Made by a program: the position numbers and the translations under genes. A DNA stretch of 64,000 bases from Kozakia baliensis (GTDB taxonomy: Bacteria > Pseudomonadota > Alphaproteobacteria > Acetobacterales > Acetobacteraceae). The notes below the pieces were generated by a model that saw only the letters and a program-made list of their open reading frames with translations, was not told the DNA's origin and searched no databases. Each line of letters opens with the position of its first letter. Position 1 is the stretch's first letter. The stretch spans positions 1-64,000 of the forward strand of contig NZ_CP014676.1 in assembly GCF_001787335.1 (NCBI RefSeq), read 5' to 3'. Positions 33,779 to 41,949 of this stretch are shown here, in pieces.

Positions 33779-33887
33779 GTTGCAAGGGCGGCGCGGAACG
33801 TGCCGGGATCGACGCGACCCGGAGCCACGCGCAGGCGCGGAACGCGGCGAGCATGGCGAGGACGCGCGGCGACCTACCCCTTGCAAC
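33779..33887 (-). repeat. hairpin leader element, copy D (covarying stem)
   Basis: 109 bp. It shares GGAGCCACGCGCA, GAGCATGGCGA and the G/C core with copies A-C. Its closing arms are GTTGCAAGGG (33779-33788) and CCCCTTGCAAC (33877-33887), different in sequence but still complementary. It lies 153 nt before the methyltransferase-helicase start. Confidence 0.7.
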
Positions 33888-33992
33888 GGACGCGGCGTTC
33901 TGATGCCTTCTCTATTTTCTACAATATTCGCTTCTTGGCCTTTTTTTTTCTGAAAGAGGCGTGCCCACAATACACAGCACAAACAGTCTTAG

Positions 33993-34032
33993 TTAACATC
34001 TTCTCCGTCCTTTAGGGCGGAGAAGATGTTAA
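33993..34032. other. long perfect hairpin between gene blocks
   Basis: Arms of 17 bp (33993-34010 and 34016-34032) with one unpaired T and a 5-nt loop. There is no T run on either side, so it is not a canonical terminator. It separates the anti-restriction array from the partition/replication locus. The gap from 33888 to 34270 otherwise holds only the ATGTAC motifs. Confidence 0.6.
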
Positions 34033-34174
34033 TTCGGCCCTAGTCGGAACCGACCCCACATAGATCATCAATGCCATGTCCGTTGTAGCTCGATAGAGCG
34101 ACGCATGCTGCGTGCTATCGGCGATAAACCTGAGCACATGTAATGTTACTAAGTTTGACTACTTGCGTGGATAG

Positions 34175-34214
34175 ATGTACAAGTGTTAACGAGAACATAT
34201 CTTTATGTACATGT
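34175..34214. promoter_or_regulatory. ATGTACA motifs downstream of par operon
   Basis: ATGTACAAG at 34175 and ATGTACATGT at 34205 repeat the motif found upstream of parA. The flanking position on both sides of the par genes suits a centromere-like site. Confidence 0.45.
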
Positions 34215-34270
34215 TGCGACGTGCATATTGTGAGCTCCCGGCTATCGGAGCAAAGCTAGAATTTTTCATG

Positions 34271-34621
34271 TCAGCGTCCACGTAGCTTGCGCTTATCCTC
34301 GACCAAATCCTGCGGGTCGACCCGAAATCCGGCATCGCTAAGGGCCTTTAAAACCAAATACTGCTTCGTCACCCGGTCCTCGGCGGCTTTAAGCGCTAAA
34401 TCGCGGTCCACATACTCTGGAATAACAATTCGTAGAGATGCCATGGGCACCGATCTAGGTAGGTCTAAAGATGTCGTAGCGCCCCAGTGTGCACCAAGTC
34501 TGCGACTATTTTCCTCGACCTGTTGATCGCTAGCAGAAATTGGTGAGCGTAGCTTGCTTAGGTCGGCTTTCGGGCGAGGTGTGAGCTCCGACGCGATCGG
34601 CGGCAAATTTGTTTTTTTCAT
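34271..34621 (-). CDS. putative partition partner (ParB-like role)
   Basis: 116 residues. A disordered N-terminus is followed by ASLRIVIPEYVDRDLALKAA and YLVLKALSDAGFRV, which looks like a small ribbon-helix-helix or helix-rich DNA-binding domain. Its ATG overlaps the parA stop by ATGA. Small DNA-binding partners downstream of parA usually bind the centromere. The family itself is not recognised. Confidence 0.6.
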   Translation of the reverse strand: MKKTNLPPIASELTPRPKADLSKLRSPISASDQQVEENSRRLGAHWGATTSLDLPRSVPMASLRIVIPEYVDRDLALKAAEDRVTKQYLVLKALSDAGFRVDPQDLVEDKRKLRGR

Positions 34622-35280
34622 GCCACGTTCTCCGCCAATTGTGACAAGCGCAAGACAAGCTCGTCAGCAATGGCTCTCGCGTTATGAGCGGCGGCAGATA
34701 TGGGGCTATTGGAAGTAGGTGCAGTGCCCGTAATATGCATCTCCCGAAATGCAGCCCGCTCCATCAATGCGGAACTGAAAATCGGACTTCCCGTTTCTTC
34801 CGCCGACATCCGAACGTGCTTCGCTGCTCGGGACTCGAAACCCGGTAAAACGCGGCTCCAGATAAGCGAGCGGGCTATCGGAGAGCGCGCTAAATCTTGA
34901 GCGTCATCAACCTGTGCGATCGTTTTCATAGCGTCCCGCACGTCTGGTAGGCTGGCTTGGCATGGCACTAAGACAAAATTTGAACGCTGAAGAGCTTTCA
35001 GCGCGAGAGTCGAAGAACCGCCGGGGAGGTCAATCAGTGTAATTTCAGCTTCTTTCTCAGCGGATCGTAACTCGGCTAGAACATTATGTTCGTCCACTGA
35101 CGGACGGACATCGAGACGCTCCAGCGAGTTTTTTGCACCAAACGCGCTAGCGTGCTGATTAAGATCACAATCGAGTAGTCTCGTTACATAACCTTGTTCA
35201 GCAAGTACGGCTCCAAGAACGATCGCGAGGGTTGTTTTGCCACAACCTCCTTTTGCAGAGGCGATTGAAATCGTGGCCAT
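34618..35280 (-). CDS. parA: ParA-type partition ATPase
   Basis: 220 residues, small ParA class without an N-terminal DNA-binding domain. The deviant Walker A ASAKGGCGKTTLAIVLG lies at residue 8, Walker A' LLDCDLNQHASAFG near 36 and Walker B EITLIDLPGGSS near 75. It drives plasmid segregation along the nucleoid with the small partner encoded downstream. The ATG at 35280 starts the conserved MATISIASAKGG; 35286 is an alternative. Confidence 0.9.
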   Translation of the reverse strand: MATISIASAKGGCGKTTLAIVLGAVLAEQGYVTRLLDCDLNQHASAFGAKNSLERLDVRPSVDEHNVLAELRSAEKEAEITLIDLPGGSSTLALKALQRSNFVLVPCQASLPDVRDAMKTIAQVDDAQDLARSPIARSLIWSRVLPGFESRAAKHVRMSAEETGSPIFSSALMERAAFREMHITGTAPTSNSPISAAAHNARAIADELVLRLSQLAENVA

Positions 35281-35307
35281 GAGCATCAAATCCATCTGTA
35301 AAAAGGG

Positions 35308-35354
35308 ACATGTACATCTTGCTACAAGCAATTAAAGCAACATGTACATGTACA
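35308..35354. promoter_or_regulatory. ACATGTACAT motifs upstream of parA
   Basis: ACATGTACAT at 35308-35317 and ACATGTACATGTACA at 35340-35354. These palindromic repeats lie in the parA-repA2 gap, 28-74 bp upstream of parA, suiting a par operator or centromere. Confidence 0.6.
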
Positions 35355-35388
35355 CAAGCTTATTTTGACAAACCGCGTAGGTAGGTTT

Positions 35389-36312
35389 TTAGGCTGTGAG
35401 TAATCTGGGGGGGACAGGAGACGGGGAAGGGTAGAGAACAACACCCTGATCGGAGATTTCTACTTTTGCTTGGGGATAAACAGCCAAAGCCAGCGATAAG
35501 CTTTTCACCCACTTTGATTTGAAGTGGTACAATTCTTTATACGTTGATCCAAACTGCGGACGCAGCGCAGACCATGTGATGAGTTTTTTGCTATCAAGAC
35601 TGCGTAGCCGGTATGCAAGCCATATATAAGCATCTAACGCCGCCGAATTATTAGATAGTGCGCGAACGGCTGCCTCTTGGATTGGAACCGGATGTCTTTT
35701 GAGCTGCTCGAAATAACCCTCTGAGAGCTTGGCTACCTCAATCACCTGGCGTCCATCGCGTATATTCGTATCTTCGATGAAAAGCGCTCCGTCGACGATC
35801 GCCTGGTTTACGAGGGCATTAGCACCCTTTGCATCTTGAATATGAAACGACATCCGACAGCGGCTGATGCGTTCGGCTTGGTCTCTTACGGATTTAGCTG
35901 CGGTACCACTTGGTGAAATTCCAATTCGTTTCATCCACTGACGTAGGCTTTTTCCTAGTTCGATTTCTCTTGAGTTGGTCCGTATAGCTTCAGTCTGAAG
36001 AAACAAAAGAATTAGTCGCCCGTGCGCGCCGAAAGGCACTCCAACGTGTTCAAGGTCGTTGCTACCTTCTACTGGGCGTAACCCAGGTTGAATAATTAGC
36101 CGAACTCTCTCGGAGATCATTTGCCATGGTTCGTGAGGCGCCAGTCGTCTGTGAGGAAGGGCGCATTGCGCCCAGCCTGAGTATATAAATCCTAGACCAT
36201 TATCTTCGTCGGACATGTATGACGAAGCAGCCTCAACCACATCTCGATCAATCCCGAATTGCAATGCACCTTGCTTACCTTTGGAATCGAGAAGATTGTG
36301 GATCGTTGCCAT
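35389..36312 (-). CDS. repA: plasmid replication initiator RepA, replicon 2
   Basis: 307 residues of the same general RepA type as replicon 1, with a conserved C-terminus (ALDAYIWLAYRLRSL, WSALRPQFGSTYKEL, WVKSLSLALAVYPQAKVEI). The two are clearly diverged (for example LAVYPQAKV against LAVYPEARV). The ATG at 36312 has GGAGGA upstream. The iterons lie immediately upstream, at 36369-36660. Confidence 0.85.
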   Translation of the reverse strand: MATIHNLLDSKGKQGALQFGIDRDVVEAASSYMSDEDNGLGFIYSGWAQCALPHRRLAPHEPWQMISERVRLIIQPGLRPVEGSNDLEHVGVPFGAHGRLILLFLQTEAIRTNSREIELGKSLRQWMKRIGISPSGTAAKSVRDQAERISRCRMSFHIQDAKGANALVNQAIVDGALFIEDTNIRDGRQVIEVAKLSEGYFEQLKRHPVPIQEAAVRALSNNSAALDAYIWLAYRLRSLDSKKLITWSALRPQFGSTYKELYHFKSKWVKSLSLALAVYPQAKVEISDQGVVLYPSPSPVPPRLLTA

Positions 36313-36368
36313 TAAGCATTCCTCCGAACTTGAGTAACAAGATTGCATAAGTGTAAGGGTCTGTCAGC

Positions 36369-36660
36369 GTGTGATTTGGTGAGGAATGCCTCCCAAGGTC
36401 ATCCAAACACTCGGGCAAGTGGCCGGTGAGAGCTAGCATAAAGCACTGTTCGAAGCTCACATCCCTGCTCAAATACGCAAGTGTGTGATTTGGTGAGAAC
36501 TAAGGCAGGGCAGGGGTGTGTGATTTGGTGAGGGGACTATTTGTATTTATTAGATATATTATTAGTTTCCTCACCAGATCACACAGGAATAAGTCGAGCG
36601 ACCAGGGTTTTTTCGGCTATCCGCCTCACCAAATCACACACACCGCTCACCAAATCACAC
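36369..36660. repeat. replicon-2 iterons and AT-rich core (oriV)
   Basis: Six copies of GTGTGATTTGGTGAG. Three are direct, starting at 36369, 36483 and 36518. Three are inverted, starting at 36570 (one mismatch), 36625 and 36646. An AT-rich stretch (36536-36568) lies between the two orientations. This is a typical iteron origin next to its repA. Confidence 0.85.
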
Positions 36661-36848
36661 ACTTGTCGGTGACTAAGTCGTTTCGGCATCATGAAGCCGT
36701 TGGACGAAGCGACTTTTGTTAAAAGGGTTAGTGGTGGTCATGCCAGTAAGGATAAGGGGACGGCTGCGCAGTCTTAAAGCATCGCGCCACATACGCCAGC
36801 GTGCAAAGAGTTAGGCGTTCGGCCCATGAGGGAACGCGCGATTTGGCA

Positions 36849-37793
36849 CTATTTCCAAACCTCCCTCGCTGCTTTGACGGGCGCATTTTCGATTAGGCCA
36901 AGCTTTGCTGCCCTATCGAGCAAATGCCTGATGGATGAGGGGTGCCACCGTGTCCCGCCGCGCGGGGTGCGTTCACGCATGGCTTCCAGTTGTTTAGCGA
37001 TTTGCTGAAGTGTACGATCGGGCGCAGCTGCCTTTATCCCCGCTACCAGCCGCACAAGGCGCTCATCACCGACCGGGCGCTCCGCGCGGCCCAGCAAGTT
37101 TGCCTCCAAAATACCCTCAGTGACCAATCGCTTCACCGTGCGACGGAGGCGCTCGACTGTCCATGTTCCGTTCTGCCCATAATTGAGCACGCATACGATG
37201 TCGCCCCAGGTATGCTTCGGCCGCATCTGACGCACCGTCGGCAGCCAGATGTCCATCCCTGACAAGACCTCCGACAGATGATTGGCATCCCGCGCGGCTC
37301 GTAAGGCGCGGATCGTCTCCTGGTCTCGCGACACCAGGCCAGGATTGCCCCCGACGCGACCGCGAGCATGTGCTGCGAAGAGGCCTGCCTTTGTGCGCTC
37401 TGCGATCAGCGCCCGCTCTAGCTGGGCGACAGCGCCCAACACCTGTAGAGAAAACATACCTTGTGGCGTGGAGGTATCAATTGGATCGCGCAGGCTGCGG
37501 AAATGAGCCCCCTGATCCTCAAGCTGCTCAATCACCGCAAGCAGATGACTGACAGAACGTGCAAGACGATCTAGCCGGACCACCACCAGGGTTTCTCCTG
37601 GCTGGATGTCGTTTAGCAGCTTTGTCAGAACCGGTCGGCTCCTGTCGGCACCCGAAGCATATTCATTCATCACGGCGTCGCAACCGGCAGCGTGCAGCTC
37701 GTCGGATTGCGGATCAGTGCCCTGGTCTTCTGTCGATACCCGCGCATAACCGATCTTTCGGCCGAAACCCGGCTTTGCAGGCTTTTTGCGCAT
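36849..37793 (-). CDS. serine recombinase (resolvase/invertase type)
   Basis: 314 residues. The catalytic domain shows IGYARVSTEDQGTDPQ with the nucleophile Ser near residue 19, VVRLDRLARSVSHLL near 71 and AQLERALIAERTKAGL near 123. The C-terminal 120 residues carry extra helical DNA-binding segments and are longer than in Tn3 resolvases (about 185 residues). It may resolve plasmid multimers or a transposon cointegrate. Palindromes in the gap upstream could be its res site. Confidence 0.85.
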   Translation of the reverse strand: MRKKPAKPGFGRKIGYARVSTEDQGTDPQSDELHAAGCDAVMNEYASGADRSRPVLTKLLNDIQPGETLVVVRLDRLARSVSHLLAVIEQLEDQGAHFRSLRDPIDTSTPQGMFSLQVLGAVAQLERALIAERTKAGLFAAHARGRVGGNPGLVSRDQETIRALRAARDANHLSEVLSGMDIWLPTVRQMRPKHTWGDIVCVLNYGQNGTWTVERLRRTVKRLVTEGILEANLLGRAERPVGDERLVRLVAGIKAAAPDRTLQQIAKQLEAMRERTPRGGTRWHPSSIRHLLDRAAKLGLIENAPVKAAREVWK

Positions 37794-37847
37794 GCTTTCC
37801 TCACACGATTTTATCAGATACCGCTTTTACAATTACACAGGACTTGT

Positions 37848-37901
37848 GCAAACGACCGTTTGCAGAGGTGGCCAATACGCCTGATCGCAGCGGCGATCAG
37901 G
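37848..37901. promoter_or_regulatory. two palindromes, possible res subsites
   Basis: GCAAACG-AC-CGTTTGC (37848-37863) and CCTGATCGC-AGCG-GCGATCAGG (37880-37901) lie 55-108 bp upstream of the resolvase start. Resolvases bind paired inverted sites in this position. The rest of the 365-base gap 37794-38159 shows nothing clear. Confidence 0.4.
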
Positions 37902-38159
37902 TGCGTGAAGTGCGAAAACCTAGCAAAAAAGACGCTTTTCCTGACCTTCTCGACGCGTAGAACGTGGAGTGCTTGCGGCGAGTATTGCCGGAGCAAGAGG
38001 CTGGCGGACAGAAAATACGTCAGTTTGAAGCTAAGTCTGTTTTACGGTAAGTCCTGTTGAGGATGCGATGAGCGAAGGGCTTCTCGCGCTCTTTTTTTGC
38101 AGGAGCGCGTGGATGATCTCGGTTATCTCTCAGCGCGCAAACGTGCGGTATGAGGCTTG

Positions 38160-39236
38160 ATGTTGCCTACTCCGGTGCAGACTTCTTCAACTATCCCTTT
38201 AACACGCGCGGCTTTGGCGATCGGTCGGCTCGATCAGCGGTTGCAGAATCACCCGCTACGGTCGGCCATTCTGTTCCGCGAACGATTGGAAGCCGCGCGC
38301 GCTTGCGCCGCCGTGGATGGACATCTCATTGATCCGTGGCACCTCGCCGCCGACCTCGAAGGGCTAAAGCCCCGCATCATCGGCGAGAACGCCTATGAGC
38401 GCGGCAGCGTCATCGATGCCGCGAAAATGGCCTTTGATCAGTATCTCTGGTTGACACGACCGACCAGAGAGCAGGCCACGCGCCTGGAAAACGCTCTGGC
38501 GGCGCTCCACGAAGCCGCAACACCCAGCGGGCCCCTGCTCGGTGCCGCCCAGGCGTTTCACCGCTGGATCGACGCGGGCGGCGATCGTTCGTCTATGCGC
38601 GGCGCGCTGGTTCGCTTTTGGCAGGAAAGCGGGGTGTTACAGTGTCCGCTGCCCCTGGTTGCCGCGCGGGCGTTCGCTGGCGAAGCGCCTTGGAAACCAG
38701 ACCGTTGGATACCGCTGTTCTTGTCTTGCCTCGCGGATGAGGCGGAAGTGATCGAACGTCGCACGATCGCACTCGAACAGGCATGGCGTGTGGCGCGAGC
38801 GCAGACCCGGGGGCAGCGCCGCACCTCACGTGCGCGCACTGCCCTCGATCTGATCGCCGCCTTTCCCGTGATCTCGGCGTCCCGTTTGTCGGCGTTACTC
38901 AGCGTGTCGTTGAAAGCGGCTTACCTGTATCTGGAGCGTTTTCTGGCCGATGGGTTGGTGGTGGAGGTCACGCACCGGTCGGCGCGACGCTTATTCGCTT
39001 TGACAGGGCTCGAACCTCTACGAGAGGCCGTGACACCGCCGCGACGGCCCTTGCCGGGACGCAAGCGTGGGCGCCCACGGTGCGAAGCCGTGGAAGCCGG
39101 CGCGTTCTCCGTGGTCGATCTGGCGCCCCCTTCGGATCCGTCGCCTTCACTAGAACCGATCGATTACGCCGCATTGGAGGAAGCACTTGCCGCCGCCGAC
39201 GCCGCGATCGCCCGGTTTCGTAAAGTGATCGAATGA
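38160..39236 (+). CDS. RHE_PE00001-like plasmid protein with HTH
   Basis: 358 residues resembling the RHE_PE00001 family of alphaproteobacterial plasmids (DUF1612 plus helix-turn-helix). The N-terminal region RLQNHPLRSAILFRERLEAA and the middle ARACAAVDGHLIDPWHLAA fit that family. Residues about 230-265 (ALDLIAAFPVISASRLSALL) look like a helix-turn-helix. The function is unknown; the family is often near replication or partition genes. Confidence 0.7.
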   Translation: MLPTPVQTSSTIPLTRAALAIGRLDQRLQNHPLRSAILFRERLEAARACAAVDGHLIDPWHLAADLEGLKPRIIGENAYERGSVIDAAKMAFDQYLWLTRPTREQATRLENALAALHEAATPSGPLLGAAQAFHRWIDAGGDRSSMRGALVRFWQESGVLQCPLPLVAARAFAGEAPWKPDRWIPLFLSCLADEAEVIERRTIALEQAWRVARAQTRGQRRTSRARTALDLIAAFPVISASRLSALLSVSLKAAYLYLERFLADGLVVEVTHRSARRLFALTGLEPLREAVTPPRRPLPGRKRGRPRCEAVEAGAFSVVDLAPPSDPSPSLEPIDYAALEEALAAADAAIARFRKVIE

Positions 39237-39386
39237 CCGATGCGAGACGAATCCTGCGCGGCGAGGCGGCAAAATTAGTTTGAAATATGCGGGGCTTGGA
39301 GACGTCATACTTGCCGACGTTCGGATAACAGGTGGATTCCAGGAATAAGCGCGTGTTCTGTGGCATTGGTGTCATGATCACGATGT

Positions 39387-40397
39387 TCAGTTCATTCCCG
39401 GTGAGGAGGTCGGACGCTTTGGCGTGGGGATTGCATCGCCGGAACTCGTCACGACGTTGGCGGCCGTGCTCGTCGCGCCGAGACTGGCCGCGACTTTTCG
39501 GTCTCGATCAAGGTCGATACCTCTCACGGCGCCTCGTCCGATGGCATGGATTGCGTCACGCGCTGATCCGTCCCGTCCTGGAAGCACATCGACGCGTTCG
39601 ATTCCGGACGCCTTTGCCTCATCCAAGATACGCAGGATACTGCCGCGGCCGCTTCCTTCGATAACCGCCAACTCATCACGCATGTCACGCAGCGCCCGCG
39701 TCGTGATGGTAGAACCTTTGCCGCGTTGAATCGCGGCTTGTGTTTCGGCAATCCGGTCGCGTATCTCCGCGACAGCCGTGTCCCGGAGATCCCGCACCTC
39801 GCTCACGGCCTGCGTGACACTGACGCTCCGTTGTGGCGCGAGCATGAGAGCGATGGCATGCGTCAAAAGACGCTCATCATTGCTGAGAGCCGCTTTGCTG
39901 CCACGGTCCCAAGGGCCAGCCTGAAGCCGCGTCAGGTCGAGCACGTGGCCAGCTTGTTCGGCGAGATGCTCGAGATGGAACTTCATGACGCGTCCGTTTC
40001 CTTCCCGAAAGGGATGGACGTAATTCAAGTCGGCAATATGCTCGGCCGCTCCACGCGCGAAGCGATCGGCAGACATATCCTTCAGATCGTTCTGCCACCG
40101 CAGTTTTTGGAAACGCGAAGCCAGTGCTTCGGCGATCTGATCCTTATGGAGGAAGGGCGCGCCTTCTTTCATCATGTTGACGGTCCGGTATTGCCCAGCC
40201 CAATCGTAGACGTCTTGGAAAAGATGATGATGCAGCGACTGAATGCCTTGCGCGCTGAGGGGGAAAGTCGGGAGGTCGAGAGCGCGGCGGACCGTGCGCA
40301 TCCATTCGTAATTCTGGAGGAGGGCTTGAGATCGATGGCCGCGCTTATTGATGAGCACGTCACTATCGGGATAGGTGTATGGATCGTGACCCGCCAT
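39387..40397 (-). CDS. Fic/DOC-family toxin (AMP-transferase type)
   Basis: 336 residues. The Fic core has the complete motif HPFREGNGR near residue 128, with the catalytic His and the Gly-rich phosphate loop. The flap (PFLHKDQIAEAL) and preceding helices are also visible. It resembles the BepA/VbhT-type start DPYTYPDSDVLINKRGH. Such enzymes transfer AMP to protein hydroxyls and are toxic without an antitoxin. The C-terminal 130 residues are helical and unrecognised. Its start overlaps the partner gene upstream by TGATG. Confidence 0.85.
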   Translation of the reverse strand: MAGHDPYTYPDSDVLINKRGHRSQALLQNYEWMRTVRRALDLPTFPLSAQGIQSLHHHLFQDVYDWAGQYRTVNMMKEGAPFLHKDQIAEALASRFQKLRWQNDLKDMSADRFARGAAEHIADLNYVHPFREGNGRVMKFHLEHLAEQAGHVLDLTRLQAGPWDRGSKAALSNDERLLTHAIALMLAPQRSVSVTQAVSEVRDLRDTAVAEIRDRIAETQAAIQRGKGSTITTRALRDMRDELAVIEGSGRGSILRILDEAKASGIERVDVLPGRDGSARDAIHAIGRGAVRGIDLDRDRKVAASLGATSTAANVVTSSGDAIPTPKRPTSSPGMN

Positions 40398-40690
40398 CAG
40401 GAGTTGTCCTCCGCATTTGCCGTATCCTGCATTAATTCGCGGTCGTGACTGTCGAGATAGAGATCTAGGATATCAACGGGCACACGCGCCTCGATCAACA
40501 GAGCGATTAATGCGAATGTTTCGCCTGCGGCGGCCACGTGCTCGGAACCATTGATGCCAGCGATCTTATGGTACTGACCGCGTAAGCGCGCCGCTTGGGC
40601 GTCACATACCGGAATATACGATTCCGCCTTCAATCGCTCCTGATATTTTTTTAGGCGTGGGTACTCGTCGAACCTACCCATGACGTGCAT
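40397..40690 (-). CDS. putative antitoxin partner of Fic protein
   Basis: 97 residues, directly upstream of and coupled to fic, the standard antitoxin-toxin order. The classical VbhA-type inhibitory motif (S/T)xxxE(G/N) is not found; the nearest match is SHDREL near the C-terminus. It may be a different antitoxin class. The ATG at 40690 has GGAGAAAGG close upstream; 40681 is an alternative start. The following 280-base gap to gapR shows nothing I recognise. Confidence 0.6.
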   Translation of the reverse strand: MHVMGRFDEYPRLKKYQERLKAESYIPVCDAQAARLRGQYHKIAGINGSEHVAAAGETFALIALLIEARVPVDILDLYLDSHDRELMQDTANAEDNS

Positions 40691-40971
40691 TGTCCTTTCT
40701 CCGCCGCCTTCGAACTCTTCATTTGACGTTCATGCGAGAGGGGGCGGAGGACCGCTCCAAGTCGCTGTATCAGTTCACTGCTTCAAGCTCATATGTCAGA
40801 GCGTCGTCGAACTCTTGCCGCCGGACAGACAGAAATCCAACGGACGCTACTGCACGCGAAGGATAATGCGCGGATGAACGTAACAAAGTTTCTCACGCTA
40901 TCGGTAGTTTTACTTCGACCTACGCGAATTCTTGAATAAGAAAACGCGCTGTTGCACAGCGATGCAACGCT

Positions 40972-41244
40972 TCACATGCCGAGTGCCCGCTTATAGATGT
41001 CGAGCAGCGTCTCGGCTTCCTCGACCTGGGCGGGCTCGAGCCTTCGCAACTTCAAAATGGCTTTGATCGTTCTTACATCGAATCCTGCCCCTTTCGCTTC
41101 GGAAAAGATCTCTTTGATGTCGCCAGCGATGGCTTTTCGTTCTTCCTCAAGCCGCTCGACACGCTCGATGATGCTGCGGAGACGATCAGCCGCGATACCA
41201 CCGACCGTTTCTCCTTCCTGGGGCCGCGTCAAAACATCCGACAT
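40972..41244 (-). CDS. gapR: GapR/DUF2312 nucleoid-associated protein
   Basis: 90 residues, the size of GapR. The diagnostic stretches are IAADRLRSIIERVERLEEER and SEAKGAGFDVRTIKAILKLR with an EEAETLLDIYKRALG end. GapR binds overtwisted AT-rich DNA ahead of moving polymerases and is essential in alphaproteobacterial chromosomes. A plasmid copy could adjust transcription or replication of the plasmid. A GTCGCATGAT box lies 40 nt upstream. Confidence 0.9.
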   Translation of the reverse strand: MSDVLTRPQEGETVGGIAADRLRSIIERVERLEEERKAIAGDIKEIFSEAKGAGFDVRTIKAILKLRRLEPAQVEEAETLLDIYKRALGM

Positions 41245-41283
41245 GGTGAATTCCTTCTCATGGTTCGGATACCGTGCCGACGT

Positions 41284-41293
41284 ATCATGCGAC
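41284..41293 (-). promoter_or_regulatory. GTCGCATGAT box, site 8 (gapR)
   Basis: Exact 10-mer on the minus strand, 40 nt before the gapR start. Confidence 0.55.
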
Positions 41294-41415
41294 GCAAAAG
41301 GAAAAGATTCGGGCGCTTATGACGGATACAGAACGGGAGAAGATCAACAGGCTCAGAAGGCAAGTTTAAGCCTCACGTTGTTGTGAATCTTCATTAGCAT
41401 TTATTCATTGATCCA

Positions 41416-41425
41416 GTCGCATGAT
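41416..41425 (+). promoter_or_regulatory. GTCGCATGAT box, site 9
   Basis: Exact 10-mer on the plus strand, 127 nt before the start at 41552. No good start codon lies at the usual 35-43 nt. Confidence 0.35.
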
Positions 41426-41551
41426 GACGGCGAGATACAGTTCGTAGCGTTCCGCAAATTCGGAAAACAAAACCCTGCACATGACATATCTGCGGACGCA
41501 GAACACGGAGGTTTCACCCGCGCTGCGGGGTGCTTTGGAGGGGTATACGCT

Positions 41552-41908
41552 ATGTTTTCATTGTGTGTCGCATTTGCCGCCGTGGATCGTGTCATTTTGC
41601 CTTGGACAGGAAACGAAACGGTCGGGCCATCCGCACGAGCGCTCAAGAATTGTGTAAGGCGCTCATTTTACGGACCGTCCTATGATAGTGCCCTTACGCT
41701 TGACGGTCACTGCCCTTATCGTGACTGGTCCCATGCCCTCGATGTTCTGGCAACCAAATCCAAAACCGGTTCCCGAAGGGAGAAAATGATCGTCGCTGCG
41801 TTTTTGCAAGACGTCAAAGACTACCTACCGGCCGAGATCGATGGTGATTTGCCCTCGAACTGGTCCTATATTTCCGCACGAACAAGAAAAATGCGTACCG
41901 TCGCATGA
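41552..41908 (+). CDS. hypothetical protein, 118 aa
   Basis: Unrecognised protein starting MFSLCVAFAAVDRVILPW. The ATG at 41552 has GGAGGGG 8 nt upstream, better than the in-frame start at 41408, which would overlap the GTCGCATGAT box. The N-terminal 20 residues may be a signal or membrane segment. The stop lies on the next box, 42 nt before the DsbG-like gene. Confidence 0.45.
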   Translation: MFSLCVAFAAVDRVILPWTGNETVGPSARALKNCVRRSFYGPSYDSALTLDGHCPYRDWSHALDVLATKSKTGSRREKMIVAAFLQDVKDYLPAEIDGDLPSNWSYISARTRKMRTVA

Positions 41909-41909
41909 T
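41900..41909 (+). promoter_or_regulatory. GTCGCATGAT box, site 10
   Basis: Exact 10-mer, 41 nt before the GTG start at 41950. Confidence 0.55.
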
Positions 41910-41949
41910 GCTCCGGTAGCGGTGGTTCCCGACAAGGGAGGGAATCATC

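Noticed and set aside
33993-34032. Hairpin as a Rho-independent terminator
   Set aside because: No T run follows on either strand.
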